Below, one piece after another: positions 1 to 8,829 of a stretch of 16,705 bases of DNA. The position numbers were made by a program, and so were the translations under genes. The first letter of the stretch is position 1; each line of letters begins with the position of its first letter. Origin of the DNA: Rhodoferax sp. (GTDB lineage Bacteria > Pseudomonadota > Gammaproteobacteria > Burkholderiales > Burkholderiaceae); contig JAQGNA010000003.1 of assembly GCA_028292075.1 (NCBI GenBank), positions 1 to 16,705 on the forward strand, read 5' to 3'. Below the pieces are notes generated by a model. It did no database searches and was not told the origin of the DNA. It saw only the letters and a program-made list of their open reading frames with translations.

Positions 1-1456
1 CGAGCTCGGCAATGGCGACGTTGATCTGGCCGATGCCCTCGTTCTGCGCCGAGGCCGCGGTGGTGATCTCGCTCAGCGTGTCGGTCACGCGCTGCACGGA
101 GGTCACGATCTCACTCATGGTCGCGCCGGCATCGGCCACCAGGCGGGTGCCGGCGGCGACACGGTCGACGCTGGCGCCGATCAGGTCCTTGATCTCGCGC
201 GCGGCGGTGGCCGACCGCCCCGCCAGGCTGCGCACCTCCGAGGCCACCACGGCGAAACCGCGGCCCTGCTCGCCGGCGCGCGCCGCTTCAACCGCGGCGT
301 TCAGCGCCAGGATGTTGGTCTGGAAGGCGATGCCGTCGATGACCGAGATGATGTCGGCGATCTTCTTCGAACTGGTGTTGATCTCGTCCATGGTCGACAC
401 GACCTGCGCCACCACCGCACCACCGCGGGCGGCGACCTCGGCGGCCGAGCCGGCCAGGCAATTGGCCTGTACCGCGGCATTGCTGCTCTGGCGCACCGTG
501 CCGGTGAGCGTTTCCATGGACTGCGCCGTCTGTTGAAGGTTGGACGCCGCAAGCTCGGTGCGGTGGCTCAGGTCCTGGTTGCCGGCGGCCACTTCGCTGC
601 TCGACACCTGGATGGCGTCAGCGGCGATGCGGATGCCGCCCACCAGTGACTTGAGCTTGGTCTGCATTGCGTCGATGGCCTGGAGCAGCCGGCCGGTCTC
701 GTCGAAAATTCGCACCTCGACCTGAGACGACAGGTCGCCGGTGGCAATGCGCTCGGCCAGCACCACCGCTCGGCCGATCGGCCCGGTGACCGAGACGGTA
801 ATGCGCCAGGCCATCACGCCGCCGGTCAGCAGCGCAACGATGACCAGCAAGCATTCGATCAGGAAGGCGCGATGTTCGAGCGTGGCGGCCTGCTGGTAGG
901 CGGCTTCGGTCTGGGTGCGCTGAAGGGCGATCAGCTCATTCAGCTTGCCGCGCAGCACGGCCTCGGTCGGGCGCACGCGATTCATCAGGCCAAGCACCGC
1001 GCCCACCGTGTCGCCGTCCATTGCGCTGGTCATGGCCGCGTCAACGGCGGGCAGCATCTTCTGGCTGTTCTCGGAGATCGCCGCCAGCAGTTGGCGCTCG
1101 GGCGCTGCGGCATCCTGTGTGGCCAGCAGCGAGGCCAGTTCCTTCTCGGTGGCCTGATACTGAGCGCCAGCGGTCTTGGCCGCCTTGAATTCCACCTCGA
1201 GCTGCTTGGGGTCGAGCTCGGTGAACAGTGCCACCGATCGCGCCTGGATCGCCAGGCTGCTGATCGAGCCCATGAGGTTGTTGGCGAGTTCGGTCTTGCG
1301 ATTGTCCGAATGGACGATGCGGTCGACCTGCTTGCCAAGCAGGTCAATGGCATAAAGGCCGGTGGCGGCGACAGCCACCAGCAAAGCCAACACGCAGATG
1401 AACCCGAACGACAAACGGCGGGCAAGAGATTGGGACCGGGGGGGACGGCTGGACAT
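1..1456 (-). CDS. Methyl-accepting chemotaxis protein, C-terminus cut by window edge
   Basis: Inner-membrane chemoreceptor that signals to the CheA/CheW array. I translated the frame by hand from ATG at 1456. It opens with basic residues ([14 protein letters not shown]), a first membrane helix at about residues 16-36, and a mostly helical periplasmic region to about residue 193 that resembles a four-helix-bundle sensor. A second membrane helix (about 196-214) and a HAMP segment follow. The cytoplasmic signalling domain has the typical hairpin tip: [19 protein letters not shown] then [18 protein letters not shown]. About 485 residues are visible and the adaptation helix is still open at the edge. 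AGGA lies about 10 nt upstream of the ATG. The gene is downstream of gltL on the same strand, but a terminator separates them. The family call is secure; the ligand is unknown. A link to glutamate or aspartate is only a guess from position. Confidence 0.95.
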   Translation of the reverse strand, partial: MSSRPPRSQSLARRLSFGFICVLALLVAVAATGLYAIDLLGKQVDRIVHSDNRKTELANNLMGSISSLAIQARSVALFTELDPKQLEVEFKAAKTAGAQYQATEKELASLLATQDAAAPERQLLAAISENSQKMLPAVDAAMTSAMDGDTVGAVLGLMNRVRPTEAVLRGKLNELIALQRTQTEAAYQQAATLEHRAFLIECLLVIVALLTGGVMAWRITVSVTGPIGRAVVLAERIATGDLSSQVEVRIFDETGRLLQAIDAMQTKLKSLVGGIRIAADAIQVSSSEVAAGNQDLSHRTELAASNLQQTAQSMETLTGTVRQSSNAAVQANCLAGSAAEVAARGGAVVAQVVSTMDEINTSSKKIADIISVIDGIAFQTNILALNAAVEAARAGEQGRGFAVVASEVRSLAGRSATAAREIKDLIGASVDRVAAGTRLVADAGATMSEIVTSVQRVTDTLSEITTAASAQNEGIGQINVAIAEL

Positions 1457-1485
1457 CAGGAGCTTCCTGTCTTGATGGAATACAA

Positions 1486-1533
1486 AAATACAAAAGCAAA
1501 ACTCAAAGGCAACGGGCCCCGAAGGGCCCGTTG
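1486..1533 (-). terminator. Intrinsic terminator after gltL
   Basis: A perfect 10-bp stem (1510-1519 with 1524-1533, CAACGGGCCC/GGGCCCGTTG) closes a 4-nt loop. Read on the minus strand it is followed by a T-rich tract (CCTTTGAGTTTTGCTTTTG, then TATTTTTG). It lies 67 nt past the gltL stop and upstream of the chemoreceptor gene, so it should end the glt transcript. Confidence 0.8.
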
Positions 1534-1557
1534 TCATGGAACAGCGTGATCGCCGCG

Positions 1558-1578
1558 TTGCGGATCAAAGATCCGCAA
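1558..1578. other. Perfect 9-bp inverted repeat behind gltL
   Basis: TTGCGGATC, AAA, GATCCGCAA forms a perfect 9-bp stem with a 3-nt loop. CGCCG (1551-1555) and CGGCG (1588-1592) flank it as an outer dyad. It has no T-run on either strand, so it is not itself a typical terminator. On the minus-strand mRNA it would form a stable 3' hairpin between gltL and the real terminator, perhaps protecting the transcript end. That role is inferred. Confidence 0.5.
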
Positions 1579-1599
1579 GGAGGTTATCGGCGCAAGACT

Positions 1600-2337
1600 T
1601 CAATGCTGAAGGATCTTGTTCAGGAAATCCTTGGTGCGCGGCTGGCGGTTCTCGGGGTGGCTGAAGAATTCATCCTTGGAGCAGTCTTCCAGGATGCGGC
1701 CGCCGACGTCGATGAAGATCACGCGGCTGGCCACCTTGCGGGCAAAGCCCATCTCGTGGGTGACGCACATCATGGTCATGCCTTCCTTGGCCAGCGTCAC
1801 CATGACGTCGAGCACCTCGCCAACCATTTCCGGGTCGAGCGCGGAAGTGGGTTCGTCGAACAGCATCACCATCGGGTCCATGCTGAGTGCCCGGGCAATG
1901 GCCACGCGCTGCTGCTGGCCGCCCGAAAGCTGGCCGGGAAATTTGTCCTTGTGCGCCATGAGCCCCACGCGGTCGAGCATCTTGAGGCCCCGCGCCTTGG
2001 CGTCGTCGGCAGTGCGGCCCAGTACCTTGATCTGCGCAATGGTCAGGTTTTCGGTGACCGACAGATGCGGGAACAGCTCGAAGTGCTGGAACACCATGCC
2101 CACCCGGCTACGAAGCTTGGGCAGGTCGGTTTTTGGGTCATGCAGCGCGATGCCGTCGACGAAGAGCTCGCCCTTCTGGAAGGGCTCGAGCGCGTTCACC
2201 GTCTTGATGAGGGTCGACTTGCCCGAGCCGGACGGGCCGCAGACCACGACCACGTCGCCTTTCTTGATGCTCACATTGCAATTGTTGAGCACCTGCACAG
2301 GGCCGTACCACTTGGAAACGTTTTTGATTTCGATCAT
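1600..2337 (-). CDS. gltL: Glutamate/aspartate ABC importer ATP-binding subunit GltL
   Basis: The 245-residue ATPase that powers import of acidic amino acids through GltJK. Visible motifs are Walker [10 protein letters not shown] (34-42), Q-loop Q84, signature LSGGQQQR (137-144), Walker B VMLFDE (157-162), D-loop SALD (165-168) and H-loop H194. Length and sequence fit the polar amino acid transporter ATPases (E. coli GltL/GlnQ class). It starts 15 nt after the gltK stop with a strong GAGGAG site about 7 nt before the ATG, and is the last gene of the gltI-J-K-L set. Members of this subfamily (GltL, GlnQ, AapP, BztD) are hard to separate by sequence alone; the assignment rests on the neighbouring gltI-type binding protein and the gene order. 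Confidence 0.93.
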   Translation of the reverse strand: MIEIKNVSKWYGPVQVLNNCNVSIKKGDVVVVCGPSGSGKSTLIKTVNALEPFQKGELFVDGIALHDPKTDLPKLRSRVGMVFQHFELFPHLSVTENLTIAQIKVLGRTADDAKARGLKMLDRVGLMAHKDKFPGQLSGGQQQRVAIARALSMDPMVMLFDEPTSALDPEMVGEVLDVMVTLAKEGMTMMCVTHEMGFARKVASRVIFIDVGGRILEDCSKDEFFSHPENRQPRTKDFLNKILQH

Positions 2338-2352
2338 GTTGGACTCCTCGGG

Positions 2353-3021
2353 TCAGCGAATGATGGCAATTTTGAGCTGCAGCTTCTTGACGATGAACGA
2401 CAGGCTGTAGCAAAGAATGAAATAGATGACGGCGGCCAGCAGGTAGGCTTCTTCCGGCCGGCCGTAGATCTTGCCGGCGGTGGAAAAGCCCTTCAGCAGG
2501 TCGTAGGCGCCGATGGCATAGACCAGCGACGTGTCCTGGAAAAGGATGATGGTCTGTGTCAGCAGCACCGGCAGCATGTTGCGGAAGGCCTGGGGCAGGA
2601 TCACCAGCTTCATGTTCTGCGCGTAGGTCATGCCCACGGCCTGGCCGGCATGCACCTGGCCGCGCGGGATCGACTGGATGCCGGCGCGCATGATTTCGCT
2701 GAAGTAGGCGGCCTCGAAAGCCACGAAGGTGATCACGGCCGACAGCTCGGCACCGATGGGCCGGCCGATGATGGTCGGCATCAGCAGGAAGAACCACAGG
2801 ATCACCATGACGAGCGGAATCGAACGCATGCCGTTGACGTAGAACGTCGCAGGGTACGTGAGCAGCTTCTTGCCGGAGAGGCGCATGAGCGCCAGCAAGG
2901 TGCCGAAGACGATGCCGCCGATGGTGGCCACCGCGGTCAGCTGGACGCTGAAGTAGAAGCCCTTGAGAACGAACTTGCTCAGGACGTCCCAGTTGAAGAA
3001 GGAAAGATCGAGTCCGCCCAT
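2353..3021 (-). CDS. gltK: Glutamate/aspartate ABC importer permease GltK
   Basis: Inner-membrane permease of 222 residues that pairs with GltJ to form the translocation pore. It has several hydrophobic helices and the cytoplasmic EAA loop that contacts the ATPase, at about 105-146 (EIMRAGIQSIPRGQ, then AGQAVGMTYAQ, ending ILPQAF). The start codon comes one nucleotide after the gltJ stop (TGACATG), so translation is probably coupled to gltJ. The length matches the HisM/GltK family. There is no separate promoter between gltJ, gltK and gltL. Confidence 0.92.
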   Translation of the reverse strand: MGGLDLSFFNWDVLSKFVLKGFYFSVQLTAVATIGGIVFGTLLALMRLSGKKLLTYPATFYVNGMRSIPLVMVILWFFLLMPTIIGRPIGAELSAVITFVAFEAAYFSEIMRAGIQSIPRGQVHAGQAVGMTYAQNMKLVILPQAFRNMLPVLLTQTIILFQDTSLVYAIGAYDLLKGFSTAGKIYGRPEEAYLLAAVIYFILCYSLSFIVKKLQLKIAIIR

Positions 3022-3022
3022 G

Positions 3023-3739
3023 TCAGTGTCCTCCGCCAGTGCCGGTGGCCACGATGAAGCCCGGGATCTGCATTTTCTTTTCGACGAACGCCATGATGCG
3101 GTTCACCGCGAAGGCCGACACCGCGTAGAGCGCCGTCACGGCCAGGTAGACCTCGACGCCGCGGGAGGTTTCTTCCTGTGCCTGCATCGCGAACATGGTG
3201 AGTTCGGCGATCGACACGGCGAAGGCCACCGAGGAATTCTTCAGCAGGTTCATCGACTCGCTGGTCAGCGGTGGGAAGATGATCCGGAAAGCCATGGGCA
3301 GGATCACATAGCGGTAGGTCTGCATGGTGGTGAACCCCACCGCCATGCCGGCGTAGCGCTGGCCCTTGGGCAGGGCCTGGATGCCGGCACGCACCTGCTC
3401 CGCGATCCGCGAGGAGGTGAAGAAACCGAGGGCGAAGACGACCAGCGTGAAGCCGGGCACCTGCTGCATGGCCGGGAAGATCTTGGGCAGCACGAAGTAC
3501 CACAGGAAGATCTGGACCAGCAGCGGAATGTTGCGAAACAACTCGACCCACACATTGGCCAGGCGCACCAGCCACGGACTGTTGGGCAGCGTGCGCAGCA
3601 CGCCCATGAGCGAGCCGACCACCATGGCCACCACCCAGGAGCAACCGGCCACGGCGAGCGTCCAGCCCCAGGCGTCCATCATCCACTGGAGATAGGTACG
3701 GCCGCTGCCGTCGTCGTTCAAGAATACCTGCCAATCCAT
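3023..3739 (-). CDS. gltJ: Glutamate/aspartate ABC importer permease GltJ
   Basis: First permease subunit, 238 residues. A long N-terminal periplasmic/helix region precedes the transmembrane domain. The EAA loop lies at about 111-151 (RIAEQVRAGIQALPKGQ, then AGMAVGFTTMQ, ending ILPMAF). The C-terminal tail is basic and then glycine-rich. GGAG precedes the ATG by about 10 nt. The gene lies 134 nt downstream of gltI, and the gap contains a terminator hairpin, so it is probably expressed by read-through at a lower level than gltI. The pair GltJ/GltK is assigned by order and by resemblance to E. coli GltJ. Confidence 0.92.
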   Translation of the reverse strand: MDWQVFLNDDGSGRTYLQWMMDAWGWTLAVAGCSWVVAMVVGSLMGVLRTLPNSPWLVRLANVWVELFRNIPLLVQIFLWYFVLPKIFPAMQQVPGFTLVVFALGFFTSSRIAEQVRAGIQALPKGQRYAGMAVGFTTMQTYRYVILPMAFRIIFPPLTSESMNLLKNSSVAFAVSIAELTMFAMQAQEETSRGVEVYLAVTALYAVSAFAVNRIMAFVEKKMQIPGFIVATGTGGGH

Positions 3740-3800
3740 ATGATGCTCCGTCTTCTAATTTTCACTTCCCGGCCATCGGGCTCGCGTGAACCTCATACAC

Positions 3801-3852
3801 CGAAATAAAAACCCGAAATAAAAACCCCGCCCACGATAACGCTGGACGGGGT
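3801..3852 (-). terminator. Partial terminator between gltI and gltJ with duplicated T-tail
   Basis: On the minus strand, ACCCCGTCC (3852-3844) pairs with GGGCGGGGT (3832-3824), with one G-U pair and an 11-nt loop. TTTTTATTTCGG follows. The tail is present twice as a 13-bp tandem repeat (CGAAATAAAAACC at 3801-3813 and 3814-3826 on the plus strand). It sits 21 nt after the gltI stop. Placement between the binding protein and the membrane subunits is the usual way to make more binding protein than transporter. Confidence 0.78.
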
Positions 3853-3873
3853 CATGCACGCCTCGTGGGCTGC

Positions 3874-4773
3874 TTATTTCTTTACGTACTCTTCGGCAGG
3901 CTTGTCGTTCAGGTTGGCCCAGGCTGCCTTGGTGGCTTCACTGGCTGGCAAGCCGACCTTGGTGTTCTTCGGCGGAATTGGCTGCATGAACCACTTGTCA
4001 TAGAGCTTGGCCATTTCGCCCGACTTCACCATGGCGGCGATGGTGTCGTTGGCGAGCTTCTTGAAGGCCGGATCGTCCTTGCGGAACATGATGGCAATCG
4101 GCTCGACGCTCAGCGCCTCGCCAACGATCTTGAAGTCGGCGGGGTTCTTGGCGGTAGCGATGTTGCCGGCCAGGATCTGGCCGTCCATCACGAACGCGTC
4201 GGCACGGCCGGATTCGAGCAGCAAGAAGCTTTCGGCATGGTCCTTGCCGAAGACTTCCTTGAAGTCGATGCCCTGTGCGCGCTCGTTCTTGCGCAGCAAC
4301 TGCACGGACGTGGTGCCGGTGGTGGTCGCCACGTTCTTGCCGTTCAGGTCTTTCAGCGTGGTGATGCCCGATGTGGCCTTCACCGCAACACGCACTTCTT
4401 CGACGTAGACAGTGTTTGCGAAGGCCACGTCTTTCTGGCGGGTCGCATTGTTGGTGGTGGAACCGCATTCGATATCGACGGTGCCGTTCTGCACCAGCGG
4501 CACACGGTTTTGCGACGTGACCAGTTGGTACTTGATGTCGATCTTCTTGCCAACCACCTTTTCGAGGTCGGTGATGATGTGCTGGCAGACGTCGTAGTGG
4601 TAGCCGGTGTATTTGCCGTCGCCGAGGGTGTAGGCCAGTGCGCCGGAGGAATCGCGAACGCCGACGGTGATGGCGCCGGAGGCCTTGACCTTGGCGATCG
4701 TGTCGTTAGCCTGCGCGTGGACCGCGCCCACTGCGACCAGAGAAACGGCCAACGCCAATAGATGCTTCTTCAT
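3874..4773 (-). CDS. gltI: Glutamate/aspartate periplasmic binding protein GltI
   Basis: Periplasmic solute-binding protein (family 3) that delivers glutamate and aspartate to GltJKL. The 299-residue product starts with a signal peptide (MKKHLLALAVSLVAVGAVHA, likely cut after A20). The binding core includes TSQNRVPLVQNGTVDIECG (86-104), then STTNN, and GTTSVQLLRKN (153-163), which resembles E. coli GltI. A good AAGGA site lies about 8 nt before the ATG. A sigma-54-like element lies 125 nt upstream. The stop is followed by an attenuating terminator before gltJ. Binding specificity is inferred from family similarity; glutamate, aspartate and related acids are all possible. Confidence 0.93.
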   Translation of the reverse strand: MKKHLLALAVSLVAVGAVHAQANDTIAKVKASGAITVGVRDSSGALAYTLGDGKYTGYHYDVCQHIITDLEKVVGKKIDIKYQLVTSQNRVPLVQNGTVDIECGSTTNNATRQKDVAFANTVYVEEVRVAVKATSGITTLKDLNGKNVATTTGTTSVQLLRKNERAQGIDFKEVFGKDHAESFLLLESGRADAFVMDGQILAGNIATAKNPADFKIVGEALSVEPIAIMFRKDDPAFKKLANDTIAAMVKSGEMAKLYDKWFMQPIPPKNTKVGLPASEATKAAWANLNDKPAEEYVKK

Positions 4774-4825
4774 CGAGAAAATCCTTAAAGTGAATCGTAG
4801 GGATACAACGTGATTTTAGAGGTGA

Positions 4826-4890
4826 GGCCTTTGGGGATTACCCCAATGCCCACTTATGGTGCAGGCGGGCGATAGTCTGTCACATAAGTG
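4826..4890. promoter_or_regulatory. Stem-loop and dyad in the gltI leader
   Basis: Two symmetric elements lie between the predicted gltI start of transcription and the gene. TTGGGG/CCCCAA (4831-4836 and 4841-4846, loop ATTA) is a perfect stem with an outer GGC/GCC (4826-4828 and 4848-4850). CACTTATG/CATAAGTG (4851-4858 and 4883-4890) is an 8-bp inverted repeat with a 24-bp spacer. Neither is followed by a convincing T-run. They may be regulator sites or leader RNA structure. Confidence 0.4.
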
Positions 4891-4897
4891 AGGTGCA

Positions 4898-4913
4898 AGC
4901 AGTCTTTGTGCCC
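4898..4913 (-). promoter_or_regulatory. Candidate sigma-54 promoter for gltI
   Basis: On the minus strand the 16-mer GGGCACAAAGACTGCT fits the -24/-12 consensus TGGCACGNNNNTTGCW at 9 of 12 defined positions, including GG and GC at the required 10-nt spacing. Transcription would start near 4886, giving a leader of roughly 113 nt. Acidic amino acid uptake is RpoN-dependent in pseudomonads. The match was found by eye and is unconfirmed. Confidence 0.45.
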
Positions 4914-4958
4914 GCTCCAAAATGAAGCACGCAACTATTTCACGTTTGCACGGGTGCC

Positions 4959-5867
4959 TCATTCAGGCTTCTGCACCAGAGACTGAAAAATTGTCGTCAA
5001 CTGAGGACTCATGGGCAGGTCGATGCTGATGCCCGAGGGCAGACGCCTCAGAAACCAGCGCTCGTACAAGCGTTCCAGGTCGCGGTCTTCGGCCATTCGC
5101 CGAAAGTTGTCGTTGACCAGCGCTGCCAGCTGGGCATCGCCCTTGCGGAACACGATCCCATAGGGGTCGTACGACAGAAACTCTCCCACCACCGCGTAGT
5201 TCGCCTGCGCCTTGTTCTCGGCCAGCAGGCCGTACAGCAGCACGTCGTCCGTCGCGAAAGCCACTGCCTGGCCCGCAACCAGTTGGGCAAATGCATCTGC
5301 GTGGTCCTTGGCCTGCACGATGTTCAGGTTGAGCTTGAACCTGTCGGACAGGTCGCGCATGGTCTTTTCGTTGGTGGTGCCGGCGGTGACCAGCACGCGC
5401 TGGCCGGCGAGGTCGCGGAAAGAGGCGATCTGCGCCGACTTGCGCACCATCAGCTTGGTGCCCGAGATGAAGGTGGTCGGTGAAAAACTGACCGACTTCT
5501 GGCGTTCGAGGTTGTTCGTGGTGGAGCCACATTCGAGATCCACCTGGCCCGACACAACGGCCGGGATGCGGGTTTCGGAAGTGACAGGCACCCAGTCGAT
5601 CCGTAGCGTGCGGCCCAATTCCTCGCCCATGGCGTCGACCAGGGCCCGGCAGATCTCGATGGCATAGCCGATCGGTTCACCACGCGATGACAAGTACGAG
5701 AAAGGAATGGACGAGGCGCGATAGCCGATGGCCACTGCGCCGCTGTCGCGAGCCTTTTTGAGGGTGCCGGTGAGCAGCACCTGGGCGTCGGCCTGGGCGG
5801 CCAGGCAGACGGCTACCAGCGCGACCGCCAGGCCCCTGAAGGAAAACGTTGGCATGGTGCGGCGCAT
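4959..5867 (-). CDS. Orphan GltI-like periplasmic binding protein coupled to dctA
   Basis: Amino acid-type solute-binding protein (family 3) of 302 residues. The chosen ATG at 5867 gives a signal peptide (MRRTMPTFSFRGLAVALVAV then CLAAQADA, likely cut after A28). ATGs at 5879 and 5855 are also possible, and none has a clear ribosome site. The core resembles the GltI in this window: SGQVDLECGSTTNNLERQKS (106-125) against NGTVDIECGSTTNNATRQKD, and AKDHADAF (186-193) against GKDHAESF. The start is 4 nt after the dctA stop, so it is probably translated from the dctA transcript. No permease or ATPase genes accompany it. It may feed GltJKL, present substrate to a sensor, or have another role; the ligand is unknown. 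The preceding hydrophobic segment argues for export. Confidence 0.88.
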   Translation of the reverse strand: MRRTMPTFSFRGLAVALVAVCLAAQADAQVLLTGTLKKARDSGAVAIGYRASSIPFSYLSSRGEPIGYAIEICRALVDAMGEELGRTLRIDWVPVTSETRIPAVVSGQVDLECGSTTNNLERQKSVSFSPTTFISGTKLMVRKSAQIASFRDLAGQRVLVTAGTTNEKTMRDLSDRFKLNLNIVQAKDHADAFAQLVAGQAVAFATDDVLLYGLLAENKAQANYAVVGEFLSYDPYGIVFRKGDAQLAALVNDNFRRMAEDRDLERLYERWFLRRLPSGISIDLPMSPQLTTIFQSLVQKPE

Positions 5868-5871
5868 GATG

Positions 5872-7167
5872 TCAGGCATGGGCCGGCGTGAGCACGGCGG
5901 TATCGAGCGTGCGAGCGTTGGCTTCGGCTTCCGCCTCGGGCAGCAGCTCGCCTTCCCACTTGGCGACCACGGCGGTGGCAATGGAGTTGCCCACCGCGTT
6001 GGTGGCGGAACGGCCCATGTCGAGGAAGGTGTCCACACCCAGGATCAGCAGCAGCCCGGCTTCCGGGATGTTGAACTGGTTCAGCGTGGCGGCGATCACC
6101 ACCAGCGAGGCGCGTGGCACACCGGCCATGCCCTTGGAGGTCATCATCAGGATCAGGAGCATGGTGATCTGCGTCCCGATCGGCAGGTGGATGCCGTAGG
6201 CCTGGGCGATGAACAGCACGGCAAAGGTGCAATACATCATGGAGCCATCGAGGTTGAACGAATAGCCCATCGGCATCACAAAGGCCGAGATCTTGCGCTT
6301 GACGCCGAAGCGGTCCAGCGCGTCGAGGATTTTCGGATAGGCGGCTTCGGAGCTGGCCGTTGCGAACGACAGCAAAAAGGCCTCCTTGATCAGCACCAAC
6401 AGCTTGAAGACGCGCGGGCCCAGGAAGGTGAAGCCGGCCAGGATCAACACGCCCCACAGCAAGAACAGTCCGAGGTAGAAGTCGCCCATGAAGACAGCGA
6501 ATTTCAGGAGGATCGCCAGGCCGTTGGTGGCCACGGTGGCGGCCATGGCGGCCAGCACTGCCAATGGAGCAAGCTTCATGACGTAGCCGGTGATCTTGAG
6601 CATGACATGCGACAGTTCATCGATCGCTGACACCAGAGTCTTGCCCTTTTCGCCGAGGGCCGCCAGCGCCACGCCGAAGAACATCGAGAAGACGACGATC
6701 TGCAGGATTTCGTTGTTGGCCATGGCTTCGGCGAACGACTTCGGCACCAGGTGACTCACGAAGTCCTTGAGGGTGAACTTGGAGGTGGCAAGATTGGCCG
6801 AGGCACCAATGTCGGGCAGCGGCAGGCCGAGGTTCAGGCCGGGCTGAAGCAGATTGGCCATGATCAGGCCAAGAATGAGCGAGATCAGCGAGGCGGTAAC
6901 AAACCAGCCCAGCGCCTTGCCGAACACCCGCCCCACGGAGGAAGCATCACCCATGTGCGCGATACCCACCACCAGCGTGGAGAACACCAGCGGCCCGATC
7001 AGCATCTTGATCAGCCGGAGGAAAACGTCCGACATGATGGAGATGTAGCCAGCGATCTGGGTTGCCATGGCCTTGTCCGGGAACTGGGTGAAGATCATGT
7101 AGCCGATGAGAATGCCCGCCACCATCGCGATCAAAATCCATACCGCCGCGGGCAGTTTCTTTTTCAT
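5872..7167 (-). CDS. dctA: C4-dicarboxylate symporter DctA
   Basis: Cation-coupled inner-membrane carrier for succinate, fumarate and malate, and in some bacteria aspartate. The 431-residue protein belongs to the glutamate/dicarboxylate (SDF/DAACS) family. Diagnostic parts are the HP1 serine-rich tip SFATASSEAAYPK (267-279), the TM7 motif NLDGS (305-309), the HP2 loop SKGMAGVP (344-351) and the TM8 binding helix DTFLDMGRSATNAVGN (379-394). The N-terminus MKKKLPAAVWILIAMVAGIL is typical of proteobacterial DctA. A GAGGGA site lies about 8 nt before the ATG. It follows aspA by 123 nt, a gap with a sigma-54-like element and several dyads. The C-terminus (EAEAEANARTLDTAVLTPAHA) is a short acidic tail. 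The fumarate made by aspA links the two genes metabolically. Confidence 0.95.
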   Translation of the reverse strand: MKKKLPAAVWILIAMVAGILIGYMIFTQFPDKAMATQIAGYISIMSDVFLRLIKMLIGPLVFSTLVVGIAHMGDASSVGRVFGKALGWFVTASLISLILGLIMANLLQPGLNLGLPLPDIGASANLATSKFTLKDFVSHLVPKSFAEAMANNEILQIVVFSMFFGVALAALGEKGKTLVSAIDELSHVMLKITGYVMKLAPLAVLAAMAATVATNGLAILLKFAVFMGDFYLGLFLLWGVLILAGFTFLGPRVFKLLVLIKEAFLLSFATASSEAAYPKILDALDRFGVKRKISAFVMPMGYSFNLDGSMMYCTFAVLFIAQAYGIHLPIGTQITMLLILMMTSKGMAGVPRASLVVIAATLNQFNIPEAGLLLILGVDTFLDMGRSATNAVGNSIATAVVAKWEGELLPEAEAEANARTLDTAVLTPAHA

Positions 7168-7206
7168 GTTGAGTCCCTCTGTTTGAAGTTGTTATCGAAA
7201 AGCCGG

Positions 7207-7244
7207 TTTACGAATCTTTGGCAAAATCCGTAAATTCATTTTGC
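7207..7244. promoter_or_regulatory. Interlocking inverted repeats in the dctA leader
   Basis: GCAAAAT (7221-7227) and ATTTTGC (7238-7244) form a perfect 7-bp dyad with a 10-bp spacer. TTTACG (7207-7212) and CGTAAA (7229-7234) form a second dyad that overlaps it. Both lie between the sigma-54-like element and dctA, in an AT-rich stretch unlike the surrounding coding DNA. Mutually exclusive pairing is possible in RNA, or they may be operator half-sites. No regulator is assigned. Confidence 0.4.
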
Positions 7245-7263
7245 ACGCAATATTCGAGTCACC

Positions 7264-7288
7264 AAATGCTGATGCATTTTGTATGCCA
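7264..7288 (-). promoter_or_regulatory. Candidate sigma-54 promoter for dctA with overlapping dyad
   Basis: On the minus strand, TGGCATACAAAATGCA (7288-7273) matches the -24/-12 consensus at 9 of 12 defined positions with GG-N10-GC spacing. It begins 3 nt after the aspA stop. Transcription would start near 7261, about 94 nt before the dctA ATG. A perfect dyad AAATGC/GCATTT (7264-7269 and 7274-7279) overlaps the -12 box. In rhizobia and pseudomonads, dctA is controlled by RpoN with DctBD. No dctBD genes are in this window. Confidence 0.5.
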
Positions 7289-7290
7289 CT

Positions 7291-8712
<1,422 letters not shown>

Positions 8713-8771
8713 GCCGGCCTCTGTGTTGGAAGTGGCGCGAACTGTAAGTGTCGGTTGAATGAAAGACCAAT

Positions 8772-8829
8772 GCCGTTTACAGACGGCCTTATGCGCGGAA
8801 CTTATAGATTCGAAAGCAAAAGTACTGAA
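8772..8829 (-). promoter_or_regulatory. Candidate aspA promoter and downstream dyad
   Basis: On the minus strand TATAAG (8806-8801) could be a -10 box, with a weak -35 TTCAGT (8829-8824) at 17-bp spacing. Just downstream, GCCGT/ACGGC (8772-8776 and 8783-8787, 6-nt loop) forms a small dyad that may be an operator or leader hairpin. The -35 overlaps the edge of the terminator stem. The LysR gene lies immediately upstream and is a natural candidate regulator. Confidence 0.35.

Noticed and set aside
1577..1584. AAGGAGGT on the plus strand resembling a perfect ribosome site
   Set aside because: No start codon at a suitable distance and no credible plus-strand gene follows; it is part of the inverted repeat flank.
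1531..3057. 508-residue plus-strand open frame opposite gltL and gltK
   Set aside because: It is His/Asp-rich shadow coding antisense to two well-supported transporter genes, and it lacks any recognisable domain.
5088..5104. TTCGG-N7-CCGAA dyad, considered as an activator site for the gltI sigma-54 element
   Set aside because: It lies inside the orphan binding protein gene, and the spacer is 7 bp; as I recall, the pseudomonad acidic amino acid regulator site uses a 4-bp spacer.
5868..6038. Upstream extension of the orphan binding protein to 6038
   Set aside because: It would overlap dctA coding by more than 160 bp and would bury the signal peptide inside the protein.
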